A DNA stretch of 57,828 nucleotides from a virus: positions 1-57,828 of IMG/VR virus record IMGVR_UViG_3300049795_000023; one strand, given 5' to 3'. This document shows positions 16,489-24,500 of the stretch, piece by piece. Both the position numbers and the translations under genes were made by a program. The notes below the pieces were generated by a model, which saw nothing but the letters and a program-made list of their open reading frames with translations, was not told where the DNA came from and searched no databases. Numbering within the stretch: position 1 is the stretch's first letter; each line of letters opens with the position of its first letter.

Positions 16489-16589
16489 AGCGCTACGCAA
16501 TCGCAACGCTTGTCTTTTTCGCATTCCTCGTAGCCGTGAAGATCCTCGGGGAAGCCATTTACGTAATTACCGTAGGCATTGCACCATGA
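16485..16589 (+). CDS. 34-residue single-pass membrane peptide
   Basis: The frame ATG 16485 to TGA 16589 overlaps the upstream gene by ATGA and the downstream gene by ATGA again. It encodes a short basic start (MKRYAIAT), then about 25 hydrophobic residues with LVFFAFLVAVKILG and IYVITVGIA. Coupling on both sides makes it a convincing gene despite its size. No family was recognised; it probably inserts in the inner membrane. Confidence 0.7.
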   Translation: MKRYAIATLVFFAFLVAVKILGEAIYVITVGIAP

Positions 16590-17191
16590 ACAGCGTTGAC
16601 CACCTATTCAGCGCCGGCCTGATTGCGCCGACTCAGTTCCCGGATGTAATGCTCGATCTGGAAACGATGGGCACGGCGCCAAATTCCCCCATTATCGCGA
16701 TCGGGGCGGTCACGTTCAGCGAAGAGCTTGAGCAGCTGGGCGAGTTCTTCTACCGCAACGTGAATTTACAATCATCAGTTGACCAGGGGGCCGTGATCGA
16801 CGCCGACACCGTCCAATGGTGGATGCAACAGAGCGAAGCGGCTCGTGCGCGGCTGATGAAGGACCGGGTTCACATCACGCAGGCGTTAAGCGAGTTCAAG
16901 ACCTGGTGCGAGAAGTACGCCGGCAACGTCAAGGCTGTGAAGATCTACGGCTGCGACCCGTCGTTTGACAACACCATATTGCGCGAGCACTACCGGCGCG
17001 CAGGCATCGTTCCGCCGTGGCTACACACCGGCAACCGCTGTTTCAGAACGCTGAAGGGTCGGCATCCGATGCAGGAATGGGTGAGCGATCCGGCAAACCA
17101 TGTCGGAACCTACCACAACGCGACTGACGATTGCGTTTTTCAAATTCACTATTTGTTTGCCATCAACCGCAAGCTTGGGCGAAAAGCATGA
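16586..17191 (+). CDS. DEDD-family 3'-5' exonuclease
   Basis: Start ATG 16586 overlaps the preceding stop. The 201-residue product has the DEDDh signature: D-x-E in MLDLETMG (Asp24, Glu26), a second Asp in YGCDPSFDN, and H-x-x-x-D in YHNATDD. The spacing and the ETMG-x-x-x-x-x-PIIAIGAV start are like the phage and Rv2179c-like exonucleases. The substrate may be RNA or DNA. It sits in the replication operon, so trimming of nucleic acid ends or host RNA turnover are both possible. Confidence 0.85.
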   Translation: MNSVDHLFSAGLIAPTQFPDVMLDLETMGTAPNSPIIAIGAVTFSEELEQLGEFFYRNVNLQSSVDQGAVIDADTVQWWMQQSEAARARLMKDRVHITQALSEFKTWCEKYAGNVKAVKIYGCDPSFDNTILREHYRRAGIVPPWLHTGNRCFRTLKGRHPMQEWVSDPANHVGTYHNATDDCVFQIHYLFAINRKLGRKA

Positions 17192-17760
17192 GCAACGCGA
17201 TACCCGTGGAACCATGGATGAGCAGTTATGGTGTCCGCATCGGACGTGACAACGCCAACTGCATCGACTTGGTTTTCACGAAGGTCGGTCAGCACGAATA
17301 CCAGCTTTACCACAACGAAGCGGAATACCTGCGCGATCTTCTTATCGCTGCACTTCCGGCGCCACTTCCGGATGCCTGGCAGGAGCGACAGATGGTCAGA
17401 CCTGGGGAGTGGACGCCGTGGTATGGGTGCCCCGACAGGATGCTCCGCATGCCACGTTCGCAGGATGTCGGCGGGATTCCGTTCGAGTGGCGCCCGCTGT
17501 ACACCGCTAAGCCGCCACCGCGACAGCTGCTGTCCGACAGCGAGCAGGCTTGGCTAATGACTAATCCATACGCGCTGCGTCTGCTTATGGACCGCGAAGA
17601 CTCTCAGTTCACCGAGGCTGAAGCTGTAGCAGAGCCGGGCATATGTCCTAACTGGCCTACTGCCCGCTGGACTGCGTTGCGCGAACGGGGCCGTAGCATC
17701 ATGGCCGAGGATCTTGAAATATGGTCCGATGAGCTGCTGCGTGCATTCGGATTCAAATAA
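17188..17760 (+). CDS. Hypothetical protein, 190 aa
   Basis: ATG 17188 overlaps the exonuclease stop (ATGA); an upstream in-frame extension is less likely. The sequence has an MSNAIPVEPWMSSYG start and a central REWTP-like patch (PGEWTPWYGCPDRM) seen in assorted phage proteins of unknown role. It looks soluble, with no catalytic motif recognised. Confidence 0.65.
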   Translation: MSNAIPVEPWMSSYGVRIGRDNANCIDLVFTKVGQHEYQLYHNEAEYLRDLLIAALPAPLPDAWQERQMVRPGEWTPWYGCPDRMLRMPRSQDVGGIPFEWRPLYTAKPPPRQLLSDSEQAWLMTNPYALRLLMDREDSQFTEAEAVAEPGICPNWPTARWTALRERGRSIMAEDLEIWSDELLRAFGFK

Positions 17761-17780
17761 TTACCGCGCAAGGATGTAAC

Positions 17781-18410
17781 ATGAATAATCAATCAGACAA
17801 CGAATCCGCAGCAACGCTAAGCGAGGAAGACATTTACTTCCTCATCGGCGCAGCGCATGGCCCCTACCTGGCTGTGTGGACCAGGCTGCCGGCAACGTTG
17901 CTTAAGCTAGCGGGAAAGATGGCCGAACACGTCGGCAACCCTGGCCTGGCCAGGCGCTGCAACGAGCTGCGATTGGCACTCGAATTTGAGCCGGTAACGC
18001 TCGATTCTGAAAAGCACGATCCGCTGAACCAGACGCCTCAGGCCACGCTGGAATCCTTGCTGACATGGCTGCCGCGGGCAATCATCTACGGTGGAGAAGT
18101 CAGGATCGACGGCGTTTACCACTGCCACACCAGCGATCCGCTGGTGCCGCTGTCGGCTGTGCGAAAGACGTTTGAAGCGTTGGAGGCACAGCGCACGCCG
18201 GTCGACCCCGAGCTGGAGGAGGCCAGGGTGGGTACCCTGAACTATCGCGGCAATACGGTTTCCTATATGTATGACCGGGCACGTTGCTACAACGACACGC
18301 TAAGCGAAGTCTGGAGCGTCTTGACCAGGCACGGCTTTCCTGTAGATGGCAATAGCAGTGTCGTCGACGCTGTCGACGCTGCGCTAACCGCATTAAAGGT
18401 TATGAAATGA
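17781..18410 (+). CDS. Hypothetical protein, 209 aa
   Basis: ATG 17781 follows CAAGGATGTAAC. The product is mostly helical and acidic, without recognised domains. Its stop overlaps the next start (ATGA), placing it in the coupled chain that carries the VRR-NUC and MazG-like genes. Confidence 0.65.
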   Translation: MNNQSDNESAATLSEEDIYFLIGAAHGPYLAVWTRLPATLLKLAGKMAEHVGNPGLARRCNELRLALEFEPVTLDSEKHDPLNQTPQATLESLLTWLPRAIIYGGEVRIDGVYHCHTSDPLVPLSAVRKTFEALEAQRTPVDPELEEARVGTLNYRGNTVSYMYDRARCYNDTLSEVWSVLTRHGFPVDGNSSVVDAVDAALTALKVMK

Positions 18411-18652
18411 ACGCAGATATTAAGCTGATTTCAGAAATGTGGAACTGGCCGACCAGTAGCCTGCAGTTGCTTGCTGCCAAGTCAAATAGGAAGCCTGAAG
18501 CCGGCACGTGGACGCTGACTTCACCGAGCGGAATTAGCTTCACAGGTGACGCGCCCATCATATGCATGCGCAAGGAAATAAATTCCCGCGTAAGGCACGA
18601 TGTAGCCCTGGCCAGGGTCATCCTTGGCGTTCGGGGAGAAGATCTGAAATGA
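18407..18652 (+). CDS. Hypothetical protein, 81 aa
   Basis: The gene overlaps both neighbours by ATGA. The product is small and soluble-looking (LTSPSGISFTGDAPIICMRK centre), with no family recognised. Coupling is the main support. Confidence 0.6.
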   Translation: MNADIKLISEMWNWPTSSLQLLAAKSNRKPEAGTWTLTSPSGISFTGDAPIICMRKEINSRVRHDVALARVILGVRGEDLK

Positions 18653-19107
18653 GCGACCTTCTTTCCAAAATCTACGCAGCCCAGCGCGATGCTGCTGAGC
18701 GTGCAGTCATCGAGCATTTGGAATCGACCATATGGAAGGAGCCTAACGTCGAAGCACTTAGGCCGAAAGCAAAATTCATGAACCCCATCAGTCGTGATCT
18801 CCGCCACTGCCCACCTGGCCAGTGGAAAGTCGTCCGCGTAAACGGCGTGATAGAAGTACACCTAAGCAAGCCGACGATGGCTGCCGTGCAGGATGTACTA
18901 GACACTTCTCGTCTGGAAAAAATAGGCTTTCTGAATACTTCTACCGGCGAGCACCTAGGGATTCTGATGCTCGCAGACTACCTCGGCTTTAACGAACGCC
19001 TACCTTTCAACAAGCTTGCTAGCGAAGCATATCGAGCGCAAGTTGATGACAAATATGCGTCAATTTACGGCGACGTAGCAATAGTCAACGACGCGGATTT
19101 CAAATAG
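18649..19107 (+). CDS. Hypothetical protein, 152 aa
   Basis: I chose ATG 18649, which overlaps the upstream stop (ATGA); the open frame extends back to 18562 without support. The sequence has an amphipathic N-terminal helix (LLSKIYAAQRDAAERAVIEH). The C-terminal half is compact. No recognised family. Confidence 0.6.
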   Translation: MSDLLSKIYAAQRDAAERAVIEHLESTIWKEPNVEALRPKAKFMNPISRDLRHCPPGQWKVVRVNGVIEVHLSKPTMAAVQDVLDTSRLEKIGFLNTSTGEHLGILMLADYLGFNERLPFNKLASEAYRAQVDDKYASIYGDVAIVNDADFK

Positions 19108-19122
19108 ACAGGAACTGGACAC

Positions 19123-19395
19123 ATGACGGCCCGTCCTTTAACAAATAACGAATGGGCCAACATTGTCGAGATGGCCCGCCTAGCCTGTGAGAATCGTAGA
19201 AAAGGCAAAGCTCTGCAGGCGGTCGGTTTAAACGAATCCGCGAAACGCTGTTTCCTAATCGCCAAGACGATGGAACGCCAAATCATTCAGGAAGGATGCG
19301 ACCATGACACCGGAAGGCAAAGTACGAGAATTCCTAAAAAGGCGAGTCGAAGAGCTAGGCGGCGAGATTCGCGCGATTCGCTACATCGGCCGTAG
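19123..19395 (+). CDS. Hypothetical protein overlapping VRR-NUC gene
   Basis: ATG 19123 follows CAGGAAC. The 90-residue frame runs 92 bases into the VRR-NUC gene in another frame, and its last 30 residues are Arg-rich (KASRRARRRDSR), as expected from a shadow translation of nuclease code. The first 55 residues look real (helical, CENRRKGKALQAVGLNESAK). It may be a true overlapping gene or a frame that lost its original stop. Confidence 0.45.
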   Translation: MTARPLTNNEWANIVEMARLACENRRKGKALQAVGLNESAKRCFLIAKTMERQIIQEGCDHDTGRQSTRIPKKASRRARRRDSRDSLHRP

Positions 19396-19630
19396 TCACT
19401 GCCCCGATGTAAAGGTCATGTTCCCGCCGATGAGCCGCGGTGCCAACCTGGCCAGCAGCACTAGGATTGACTCTGGCTTAGGCTGGCAGTGCGAGGTGGA
19501 AACGAAAGCCCCGGGCAAGCGGCCGCGTCCTGGCCAGGCTCGCGAGCACGTAAGGTTGCGCATGTGCGGTGTCGACGTTCGGGTTTGCGCAACGATCGAG
19601 CAGGTTGACGCTGAGTTTCCGCTGAAATGA
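19304..19630 (+). CDS. VRR-NUC domain nuclease
   Basis: ATG 19304 follows AGGAAGG. The 108-residue single-domain protein fits the VRR-NUC fold: an N-terminal helix (GKVREFLKRRVEELGGE), GRSHCPDVKVMF with the catalytic Asp, the E-x-K motif VETKAPG, and a C-terminal strand-helix (RLRMCGVDVRVCA). Stand-alone phage VRR-NUC proteins cut branched DNA, as in Holliday-junction resolvases. Cysteine-containing GRSHCPD replaces the more common GxxGxPD. It probably resolves recombination intermediates before packaging. Confidence 0.85.
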   Translation: MTPEGKVREFLKRRVEELGGEIRAIRYIGRSHCPDVKVMFPPMSRGANLASSTRIDSGLGWQCEVETKAPGKRPRPGQAREHVRLRMCGVDVRVCATIEQVDAEFPLK

Positions 19631-19884
19631 GCACGCAGATCGACTTCAGCAAGCCTCATCCGCGCACTGTGCTATGGATCAAGCAAAGCTCGCGCTGCAA
19701 CAAATGCATTTTTCAATTCAGCCCTGCTGCCGCTTATGACTACACCGGTCTGCGATGCAAGGCAACGAGAACCGAAGGCGCTGCGCGCGAAGGTGGTAAG
19801 TACGCTTACTGCATTGACGCTCGCGAGCCTGGTCAACCCTGCGGCCCGAAGGCTGCCCTTTTCCTACCGAAAGTGGAATCGTGA
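19627..19884 (+). CDS. Small Cys-containing protein, possible zinc binder
   Basis: ATG 19627 overlaps the VRR-NUC stop. Cysteines occur as C-x2-C (CNKC near residue 24) and singly at about 44, 62 and 72, a spacing that could bind a metal. No family was recognised. Strong coupling to the nuclease suggests a related role. Confidence 0.6.
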   Translation: MSTQIDFSKPHPRTVLWIKQSSRCNKCIFQFSPAAAYDYTGLRCKATRTEGAAREGGKYAYCIDAREPGQPCGPKAALFLPKVES

Positions 19885-20090
19885 ACGAAGTCGAAGAAGC
19901 AATTCGCTGGCTGAGTGACGAGACACGGGCAGAGCATGCCGAATGCAAGTTTGTGGCAAATCTGATTTTTGCAGAACTTCATCGTCTGCGCAGTGGGTAC
20001 CAGCGTCTTTACGATTCGTCGGACAAGGAAATGCGCGATGGAGACTTAGCGCGAGACATTGCTAAAGCGATGTTGAATCTACCCACTTAG
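19881..20090 (+). CDS. Hypothetical small helical protein, 69 aa
   Basis: GTG 19881 overlaps the previous stop (GTGA). The product is helical throughout and acidic (VEEAIRWLSDETRAEHAECK), without recognised family. Confidence 0.55.
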   Translation: MNEVEEAIRWLSDETRAEHAECKFVANLIFAELHRLRSGYQRLYDSSDKEMRDGDLARDIAKAMLNLPT

Positions 20091-20101
20091 GAATTAAAAT
20101 C

Positions 20102-20707
20102 ATGAACTTCAAAGAGTACTACCCGCTGGCCTTGCGTACCTGCAAGATGTTCCCAACTCTCGAACAGAACCTGCGCCATGCCGTCATGGGCATGATTACA
20201 GAAGCCGGCGAGATGATGACGGGCATCAAGCGATGGGAAATCTACAACAAAGAGTTAGATGCTGCGATGCGCTCAGACTTGCTCGAAGAACTCGGCGACT
20301 TTCAGTGGTATGTCCCGGTGGCCATGATGGCTATCGGACGCACCGAACTTCCAGAAGTGCCGCAAATCATGCTCGATGCCCATAGAAGCCGGCTGCACAA
20401 CGCGGGTGACTACGTCATCGCTCTAAATGGGCTGACGAGTGCCGTATCCATCACGCTGTTCACAACGGAACAAGGCGATGTGCCAACGCCGGGCAAGCTT
20501 ACCTACAATTCGATAAATAAAATCGTGGCTGCATGCGTGATGATGAACGATTCAATCGAAAGCCTGGCCGAACAGCTGTGCACGACCGGCGACGAAGTCA
20601 GGCGACTCAATATCGAAAAGCTTCGCAAACGCTTTCCAGTCGCATACACTGACGAAGCAGCAGAAGCGCGGGCAGACAAAGGCGGTCTTGACGCGCGTCA
20701 CTCCTGA
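20102..20707 (+). CDS. MazG-like nucleotide pyrophosphohydrolase
   Basis: The 201-residue product has the all-alpha NTP pyrophosphatase signature: E-x-x-E in MITEAGEMMTGIKRW and E-x-x-D in LLEELGDFQWYV, which bind metal. The C-terminal end NIEKLRKRFPVAYTDEAAEA is typical of phage MazG-like proteins. A segment of about 60 residues (90-150) between the two core halves is an insertion compared with the shortest members. It hydrolyses NTPs or dNTPs, or lowers (p)ppGpp-type signals; which one cannot be told here. ATG 20102 has a weak upstream site. Confidence 0.85.
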   Translation: MNFKEYYPLALRTCKMFPTLEQNLRHAVMGMITEAGEMMTGIKRWEIYNKELDAAMRSDLLEELGDFQWYVPVAMMAIGRTELPEVPQIMLDAHRSRLHNAGDYVIALNGLTSAVSITLFTTEQGDVPTPGKLTYNSINKIVAACVMMNDSIESLAEQLCTTGDEVRRLNIEKLRKRFPVAYTDEAAEARADKGGLDARHS

Positions 20708-20743
20708 CACCTAAACGCCAACTCTCTCGAAAGGAGAATTTCA

Positions 20744-21148
20744 ATGTCCTCAGTCCCAGTGAACATGATCAACATCGTGCAGATTCAGGCTGCACTGCTG
20801 GTCCCAGTAAATGCAAATTTCATTTCCGAAAAGCTTGGCTTCAAGCCCGCACGCACGGACAAGCGCGCGATGTTCTGGAACGCGTCCGAGTACCCGAAGA
20901 TGTGCGATGCCCTGGTGCGCTGGATCGAACATCAGAAGCGCATGGACCCGACGAAGCTGACCGGCGAGCGGCCGAAAAGTGCAGAACCGGAAGTGAAAGC
21001 AGGCAACGGCGCTGCGCCAGAGCAAGCCCAACCCTTCGTCGGCCAGGTATCGAATCCCTTCGGCGCGGCCGCAGATCCTTTCGGCGCAGCACCGGACCCT
21101 TTCGCAGCGGCGCCGGCAGCACCCGACCTGTCAAACCTTTTCGGCTAG
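20744..21148 (+). CDS. Hypothetical protein with DPF-repeat tail
   Basis: ATG 20744 follows AAAGGAG. Residues 1-70 look globular; the tail from about 75 is Ala/Pro-rich with NPFGAAADPFGAAPDPFAAA and ends in LSNLFG. The DPF repeats match those of the ssDNA-binding-like protein and the 10464-10871 product. A shared partner or an SSB-style interaction tail is a reasonable guess. No family was recognised for the N-terminal part. Confidence 0.65.
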   Translation: MSSVPVNMINIVQIQAALLVPVNANFISEKLGFKPARTDKRAMFWNASEYPKMCDALVRWIEHQKRMDPTKLTGERPKSAEPEVKAGNGAAPEQAQPFVGQVSNPFGAAADPFGAAPDPFAAAPAAPDLSNLFG

Positions 21149-21156
21149 AACCGGCG

Positions 21157-21801
21157 ATGTCGGACGCCGAAGAACTCCAGCCACCGGAGCTTAAGCAGGT
21201 GGCAGTCGTCAACCAGGACAGTCTTCGGGCTGTGCTGCGTGAATACGCGATCGACTCGCGGTCCGGCGATACGGCAAGCTACCGCGAAACCGCTGAGATG
21301 AGCATTGAACAGCTCGTTGAAACTTCGTTCGCGCATATGTGGGCGAAGTTTGAAGCGGCAGGGCTTGTTGTAAAGTTGCAAAGCATCGTTGACGACGGGA
21401 CGGCTGTGCCTGGCGAACTCGACGAAGCCATGAATCAAGAATTCGTCGCTATCCGGCCAGGGCGTGACGTACTTCTGGCAAGTGAGGATATTGCTGCCGG
21501 TCAGTTGTGCGTGCTCGATCTAGGTTTGCAAATTCGAGTAGCTACAGATGAGGAAGTCGCTGCCGCCAAGAACGAAATAGCCGAAGGCGAAGACTTGCAG
21601 GAAGAGGTAGGACTGCGGGACGCGCCTGAAGCCGAGGAAGCTGTGTCGGGAGACATGCCGCAATTCGACGCGCCCACGCCAAAAATAGGCGATATGCCAA
21701 ACCCCGTCGACACCGAAAGCAGGACGGCTGAGCCAGAGCTGACGCCGGAAACCACGACGCTCAGTTCACCGGACGTGCTTGCGCTATTCGGACTGACTTG
21801 A
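21157..21801 (+). CDS. Acidic hypothetical protein, 214 aa
   Basis: ATG 21157 lies 8 bases after the upstream stop; the longer frame from 20902 is a shadow of the previous gene. The product is strongly acidic in its last 80 residues (AEGEDLQEEVGL and similar) and ends in VLALFGLT, faintly like the LSNLFG end of its neighbour. Function unknown; an acidic tail could mimic DNA. Confidence 0.6.
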   Translation: MSDAEELQPPELKQVAVVNQDSLRAVLREYAIDSRSGDTASYRETAEMSIEQLVETSFAHMWAKFEAAGLVVKLQSIVDDGTAVPGELDEAMNQEFVAIRPGRDVLLASEDIAAGQLCVLDLGLQIRVATDEEVAAAKNEIAEGEDLQEEVGLRDAPEAEEAVSGDMPQFDAPTPKIGDMPNPVDTESRTAEPELTPETTTLSSPDVLALFGLT

Positions 21802-21804
21802 CCA

Positions 21805-21832
21805 GGTAGGGCGGCAGGTGCGCCCTACCATT
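21805..21832 (+). terminator. Hairpin after 21801, weak terminator or attenuator
   Basis: GGTAGGGCG (21805-21813) pairs exactly with CGCCCTACC (21821-21829) across a 7-base loop; only ATTTTC follows. It ends 18 bases before the helicase start codon. Partial termination is more likely than a full stop. Confidence 0.6.
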
Positions 21833-21846
21833 TTCACAATTGCAAA

Positions 21847-23304
21847 ATGGCCCTACCTGTACTGAACCCCCGCACCTATCAAGCCGCCCTGCGCAATTTT
21901 GCGCTGGACAATCGACGCTGCAACTGGTGGGCCGGCACGGGCACAGGCAAGACAGTTGCCGGGCTGCTGACCTACGACCTTCTGCGCACGTTCGGTGAAG
22001 GTGACCGCATCCTGATTGTCACAACGAAGAACGTGGCCACTCTGGTCTGGCCGCGCGAAGTGTTGCGCTGGGAGAACTTCGAGCGCTACAGCGTAGCCGT
22101 CTGCGTTGGGCCACTCAAGGATCGCTTGGCTGCCCTGGCCAAAATGGCAGAAATCACAACTGTCAATTTTGAAAATCTACCTTGGCTAATCGACACTGTC
22201 GGCATTGACACTTGGCCGTGGCGCATTGTCATCGCTGACGAATCCACTGAGCTGCGAGGCCTGCGTATCGACATGCGCCGGTCTTCCAAGGGAAACGAAT
22301 ATCTGCGCAAGGCCGGCGGCAGCGCGCGGGCCATGAAGATTGCACGCGTTGCACACAAGAAGGTTGTCTGGTGGATCAACGCCACCGGCGAGCCTGCACC
22401 GAACGGCTTGATCGACCTCTGGGGGCAATGCTGGTTCATTGACGCAGGAGGCGCACTGGGCAGCCACTTCAGCGCATTTGAAGCACGCTGGTTCCAGAAC
22501 ATCCGAATTGGTAGTGATGCCTGGGACGTTCGCCTTGTGCCAACGCAGTGGGCTGACGCACAGATCAAGGAGGCAATCCGCCCCTACACCATGACGGTCG
22601 ACGCGCGAGATTACTTCGACCTGGCGACAGACCTGGTCAACACGATCAAGGTGCCGCTGCCGGACTCGGCTAAGGATGCGTATCGTGAAATGGAAAAGGA
22701 CATGTTCGCGGTTGTGAAAACGCTCGCAAGCGAAGTTGAAATTGAAGTATTCGCAGCTGGCGCCAAGAGCATGAAATTAAGGCAGTTCGCATCGGGCGCG
22801 GCATACCTGAAGGTGGGTGAGCCTGAATGGGTGCTGGTGCATGACAACAAGCTCGAAGCCGTGAAGGACATCGTTAACGAACTTGGCGGCCGGCCTGTGA
22901 TCATTGCCTACGAATTCCGCAGCGATCTGGAACGACTGCAGAAGGCTTTCCCGAAGTCGGTTCACTTCGACGGCAATTCGCTAACCCTGGCCAGGTTCTG
23001 CCGTGGTGAGATTGGCCAGCTGCTGTGCCATCCGAAGTCTGCTGCCCACGGGATCGACGGCATGCAGGAGGTTTGCCAAGACGTGATCTGGTTTTCGATG
23101 ACGTGGCGGCTAGATCTATTTCGGCAATTGAATGAACGCATAGGCGCCATGCGCCAATTCTCAGCAGGCTTCGGTAATACGCGACAAACTAGAATTCACC
23201 TACTGGTCGCTGAAGGAACGCTGGAAGAAGAAATGGTAGAGCGAGTCGAGAACAAAGGCAGCGTCAACGATGCGCTAAAAATAGCGATGAAGCGAAGGGG
23301 TTGA
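21847..23304 (+). CDS. SNF2-like DNA helicase/ATPase
   Basis: The 485-residue protein is a compact superfamily 2 helicase of the phage SNF2-like type. Motif I is GTGTGKT (30-36), motif II ADEST (about 127-131, DEST instead of DEAH), and motif III INATGEPAPNGL where others have LTGTPxPNGL. The C-terminal half has a motif VI-like LNERIGAMRQ, less basic than the usual QxxxRxxRxGQ. Such proteins remodel or unwind phage DNA. Divergence at motifs II and VI may mean altered activity. ATG 21847 follows no strong site. Confidence 0.85.
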   Translation: MALPVLNPRTYQAALRNFALDNRRCNWWAGTGTGKTVAGLLTYDLLRTFGEGDRILIVTTKNVATLVWPREVLRWENFERYSVAVCVGPLKDRLAALAKMAEITTVNFENLPWLIDTVGIDTWPWRIVIADESTELRGLRIDMRRSSKGNEYLRKAGGSARAMKIARVAHKKVVWWINATGEPAPNGLIDLWGQCWFIDAGGALGSHFSAFEARWFQNIRIGSDAWDVRLVPTQWADAQIKEAIRPYTMTVDARDYFDLATDLVNTIKVPLPDSAKDAYREMEKDMFAVVKTLASEVEIEVFAAGAKSMKLRQFASGAAYLKVGEPEWVLVHDNKLEAVKDIVNELGGRPVIIAYEFRSDLERLQKAFPKSVHFDGNSLTLARFCRGEIGQLLCHPKSAAHGIDGMQEVCQDVIWFSMTWRLDLFRQLNERIGAMRQFSAGFGNTRQTRIHLLVAEGTLEEEMVERVENKGSVNDALKIAMKRRG

Positions 23305-23306
23305 TC

Positions 23307-23534
23307 GTGAGCCGAGTCTTCTCTGCCAAGCTAGTGCGCTACCTAAGCGTGCCTCCGCGTCCGCTGACTGTAAAGGCAATCGCGATTGATCTCGACGTAC
23401 CTGAAAGCTCAATTCGCGAATGGCTTTACGAATTCCAGCGAGCCGAGCTGGTGAACATCGTCGGGCGTGTACACCGGCCACCTGGCCAGGGGCGGGGGCT
23501 TAGCGCTTCGGCTCTCTGGCAGTGGCGTAGCTGA
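23307..23534 (+). CDS. Small winged-helix-like DNA-binding protein
   Basis: I chose GTG 23307, spaced 8 bases from GAAGGGG; TTG 23301 is too close. The 75-residue product has a helix-turn-helix pattern (LTVKAIAIDLDVPESSIREW) followed by a wing-like end. It closes the plus-strand block and may repress or activate a nearby promoter. Confidence 0.65.
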   Translation: MSRVFSAKLVRYLSVPPRPLTVKAIAIDLDVPESSIREWLYEFQRAELVNIVGRVHRPPGQGRGLSASALWQWRS

Positions 23535-23538
23535 AACG

Positions 23539-23571
23539 AAAAAAGCCACCAGCGTCAGCGGGTGGCTTTTT
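23539..23571. terminator. Bidirectional terminator between replication and late blocks
   Basis: AAAAAGCCACC pairs with GGTGGCTTTTT around AGCGTCAGCG. It has an A-run on the left and a T-run on the right, so it works in both directions. It separates the converging plus-strand block and the minus-strand late operon. Confidence 0.9.
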
Positions 23572-23638
23572 CAGGTCTTGACCAGGGAGTGCCAAGACCT
23601 GCTGCGTCCGAAGACACAGCGCGCGCAGTCTAGCACAG

Positions 23639-23980
23639 TTACTTCGTTGCTTCCGTCCTGGTAGGTTTGATTAGCCTGCTGCACGTAGCGCTAACCGGAA
23701 CCCATGCCGCGGTGCCGTCTGGAAGCTGCGTGCACTGGAACGTGCGGCTTCCGACCAGGGGCGTGACGCGGTCGTATACCGTAGCCTGTGCGCCGAATAG
23801 TCCTGCCGGCAGGATTTGATTGGCAGTAGGCGTACACCAGCCGCCGCGGAAGTCGCTCGCGGCTTTGTACCATTTGCCACCCGGCCCCGAGGCCTTGCAA
23901 TCCATCTTTGGGGCAGCCAACGCAGCAGCGCCGAACAGCGCCGCGCAAACCGCAATCACAGATACCTTAAAGCTTTCCAC
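23639..23980 (-). CDS. Secreted Cys-containing small protein
   Basis: The start is GTG 23980, with AAGGAG 7 bases before; the longer frame to 24040 lacks support. Residues 1-25 are a signal peptide (VESFKVSVIAVCAALFGAAALA, cleavage after ALA). The mature part of about 88 residues has four Cys (MDCK, GGWC, FQCT, ATCS), likely two disulfides in the periplasm. It is the last gene of the late operon beside the lysis genes. A periplasmic lysis accessory or superinfection factor is possible; no family was recognised. Confidence 0.65.
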   Translation of the reverse strand: MESFKVSVIAVCAALFGAAALAAPKMDCKASGPGGKWYKAASDFRGGWCTPTANQILPAGLFGAQATVYDRVTPLVGSRTFQCTQLPDGTAAWVPVSATCSRLIKPTRTEATK

Positions 23981-23993
23981 AATTATCTCCTTT

Positions 23994-24341
23994 TCAATAT
24001 CGACTTTCCAAAAGCACGCGTTCGTGCTTACGACGTTCAACCCAAATCGGTAACGGTAAAATCATATTGCTGAATCTTGAATCCTTTGTCTGGTCGGTGT
24101 ACTCAATGCGCCCATCGCGTATGGAGTACACACACTTGTGATGGTCCTTGTCAATGCTTGGCGCAATGCTGGGTAGATAAGGATGATGATTCCAGACCCA
24201 GACTGCGCCGCGTATGTCAGGCTTCTCAACAGCTATTTCGTGGACGGCGCCGCACGACGGGCACCAGTGTGCAATGACCTCGCCGCGCAGCGACCCGAGC
24301 GGGCTCACCTCGTACAGCGATGGAGAGATGAGCTTGCCCAT
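23994..24341 (-). CDS. DUF6527-like protein
   Basis: The 115-residue product resembles DUF6527, a phage family with a WCPxCG knuckle, a W-x-W-N/D pattern, P-S-I-x-P-S and a C-x-S-x-x-x-DGR-I segment. Here these appear as WCPSCG, VWVWNHHP, SIAPSI and CVYSIRDGRIEY. Such genes often sit near phage lysis genes; the function is not known. A weak ribosome binding site precedes ATG 24341. Confidence 0.65.
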   Translation of the reverse strand: MGKLISPSLYEVSPLGSLRGEVIAHWCPSCGAVHEIAVEKPDIRGAVWVWNHHPYLPSIAPSIDKDHHKCVYSIRDGRIEYTDQTKDSRFSNMILPLPIWVERRKHERVLLESRY

Positions 24342-24347
24342 GGTGTT

Positions 24348-24500
24348 CTAGCGATACAGATTGCGAATTCGTTGCCAGTCAGCGTCTTCGCGCTTGCGAA
24401 TATGCGCGTCTCGCTGGCAGCTACTCGCACGGGCAGCAGCAACTAGCATCGGATTGCAGCCTGACCACATCGTCTTTATTTTACGTTTACGCATTGTCAT
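24348..24500 (-). CDS. Possible small basic protein overlapping endolysin end
   Basis: The ATG at 24500 (or 24494) lies inside the last codons of the endolysin gene, giving a 50-residue Arg/Lys-rich product (MRKRKIKTMW ...). No membrane segment and no lipobox, so it is not a typical Rz1. The coupling makes it plausible, but it could be a chance frame. Confidence 0.35.
   Translation of the reverse strand: MTMRKRKIKTMWSGCNPMLVAAARASSCQRDAHIRKREDADWQRIRNLYR

Noticed and set aside
20902-21156. N-terminal extension of the 21157 gene
   Set aside because: It overlaps the well-supported 20744-21148 gene in another frame and is Arg-rich like a shadow.
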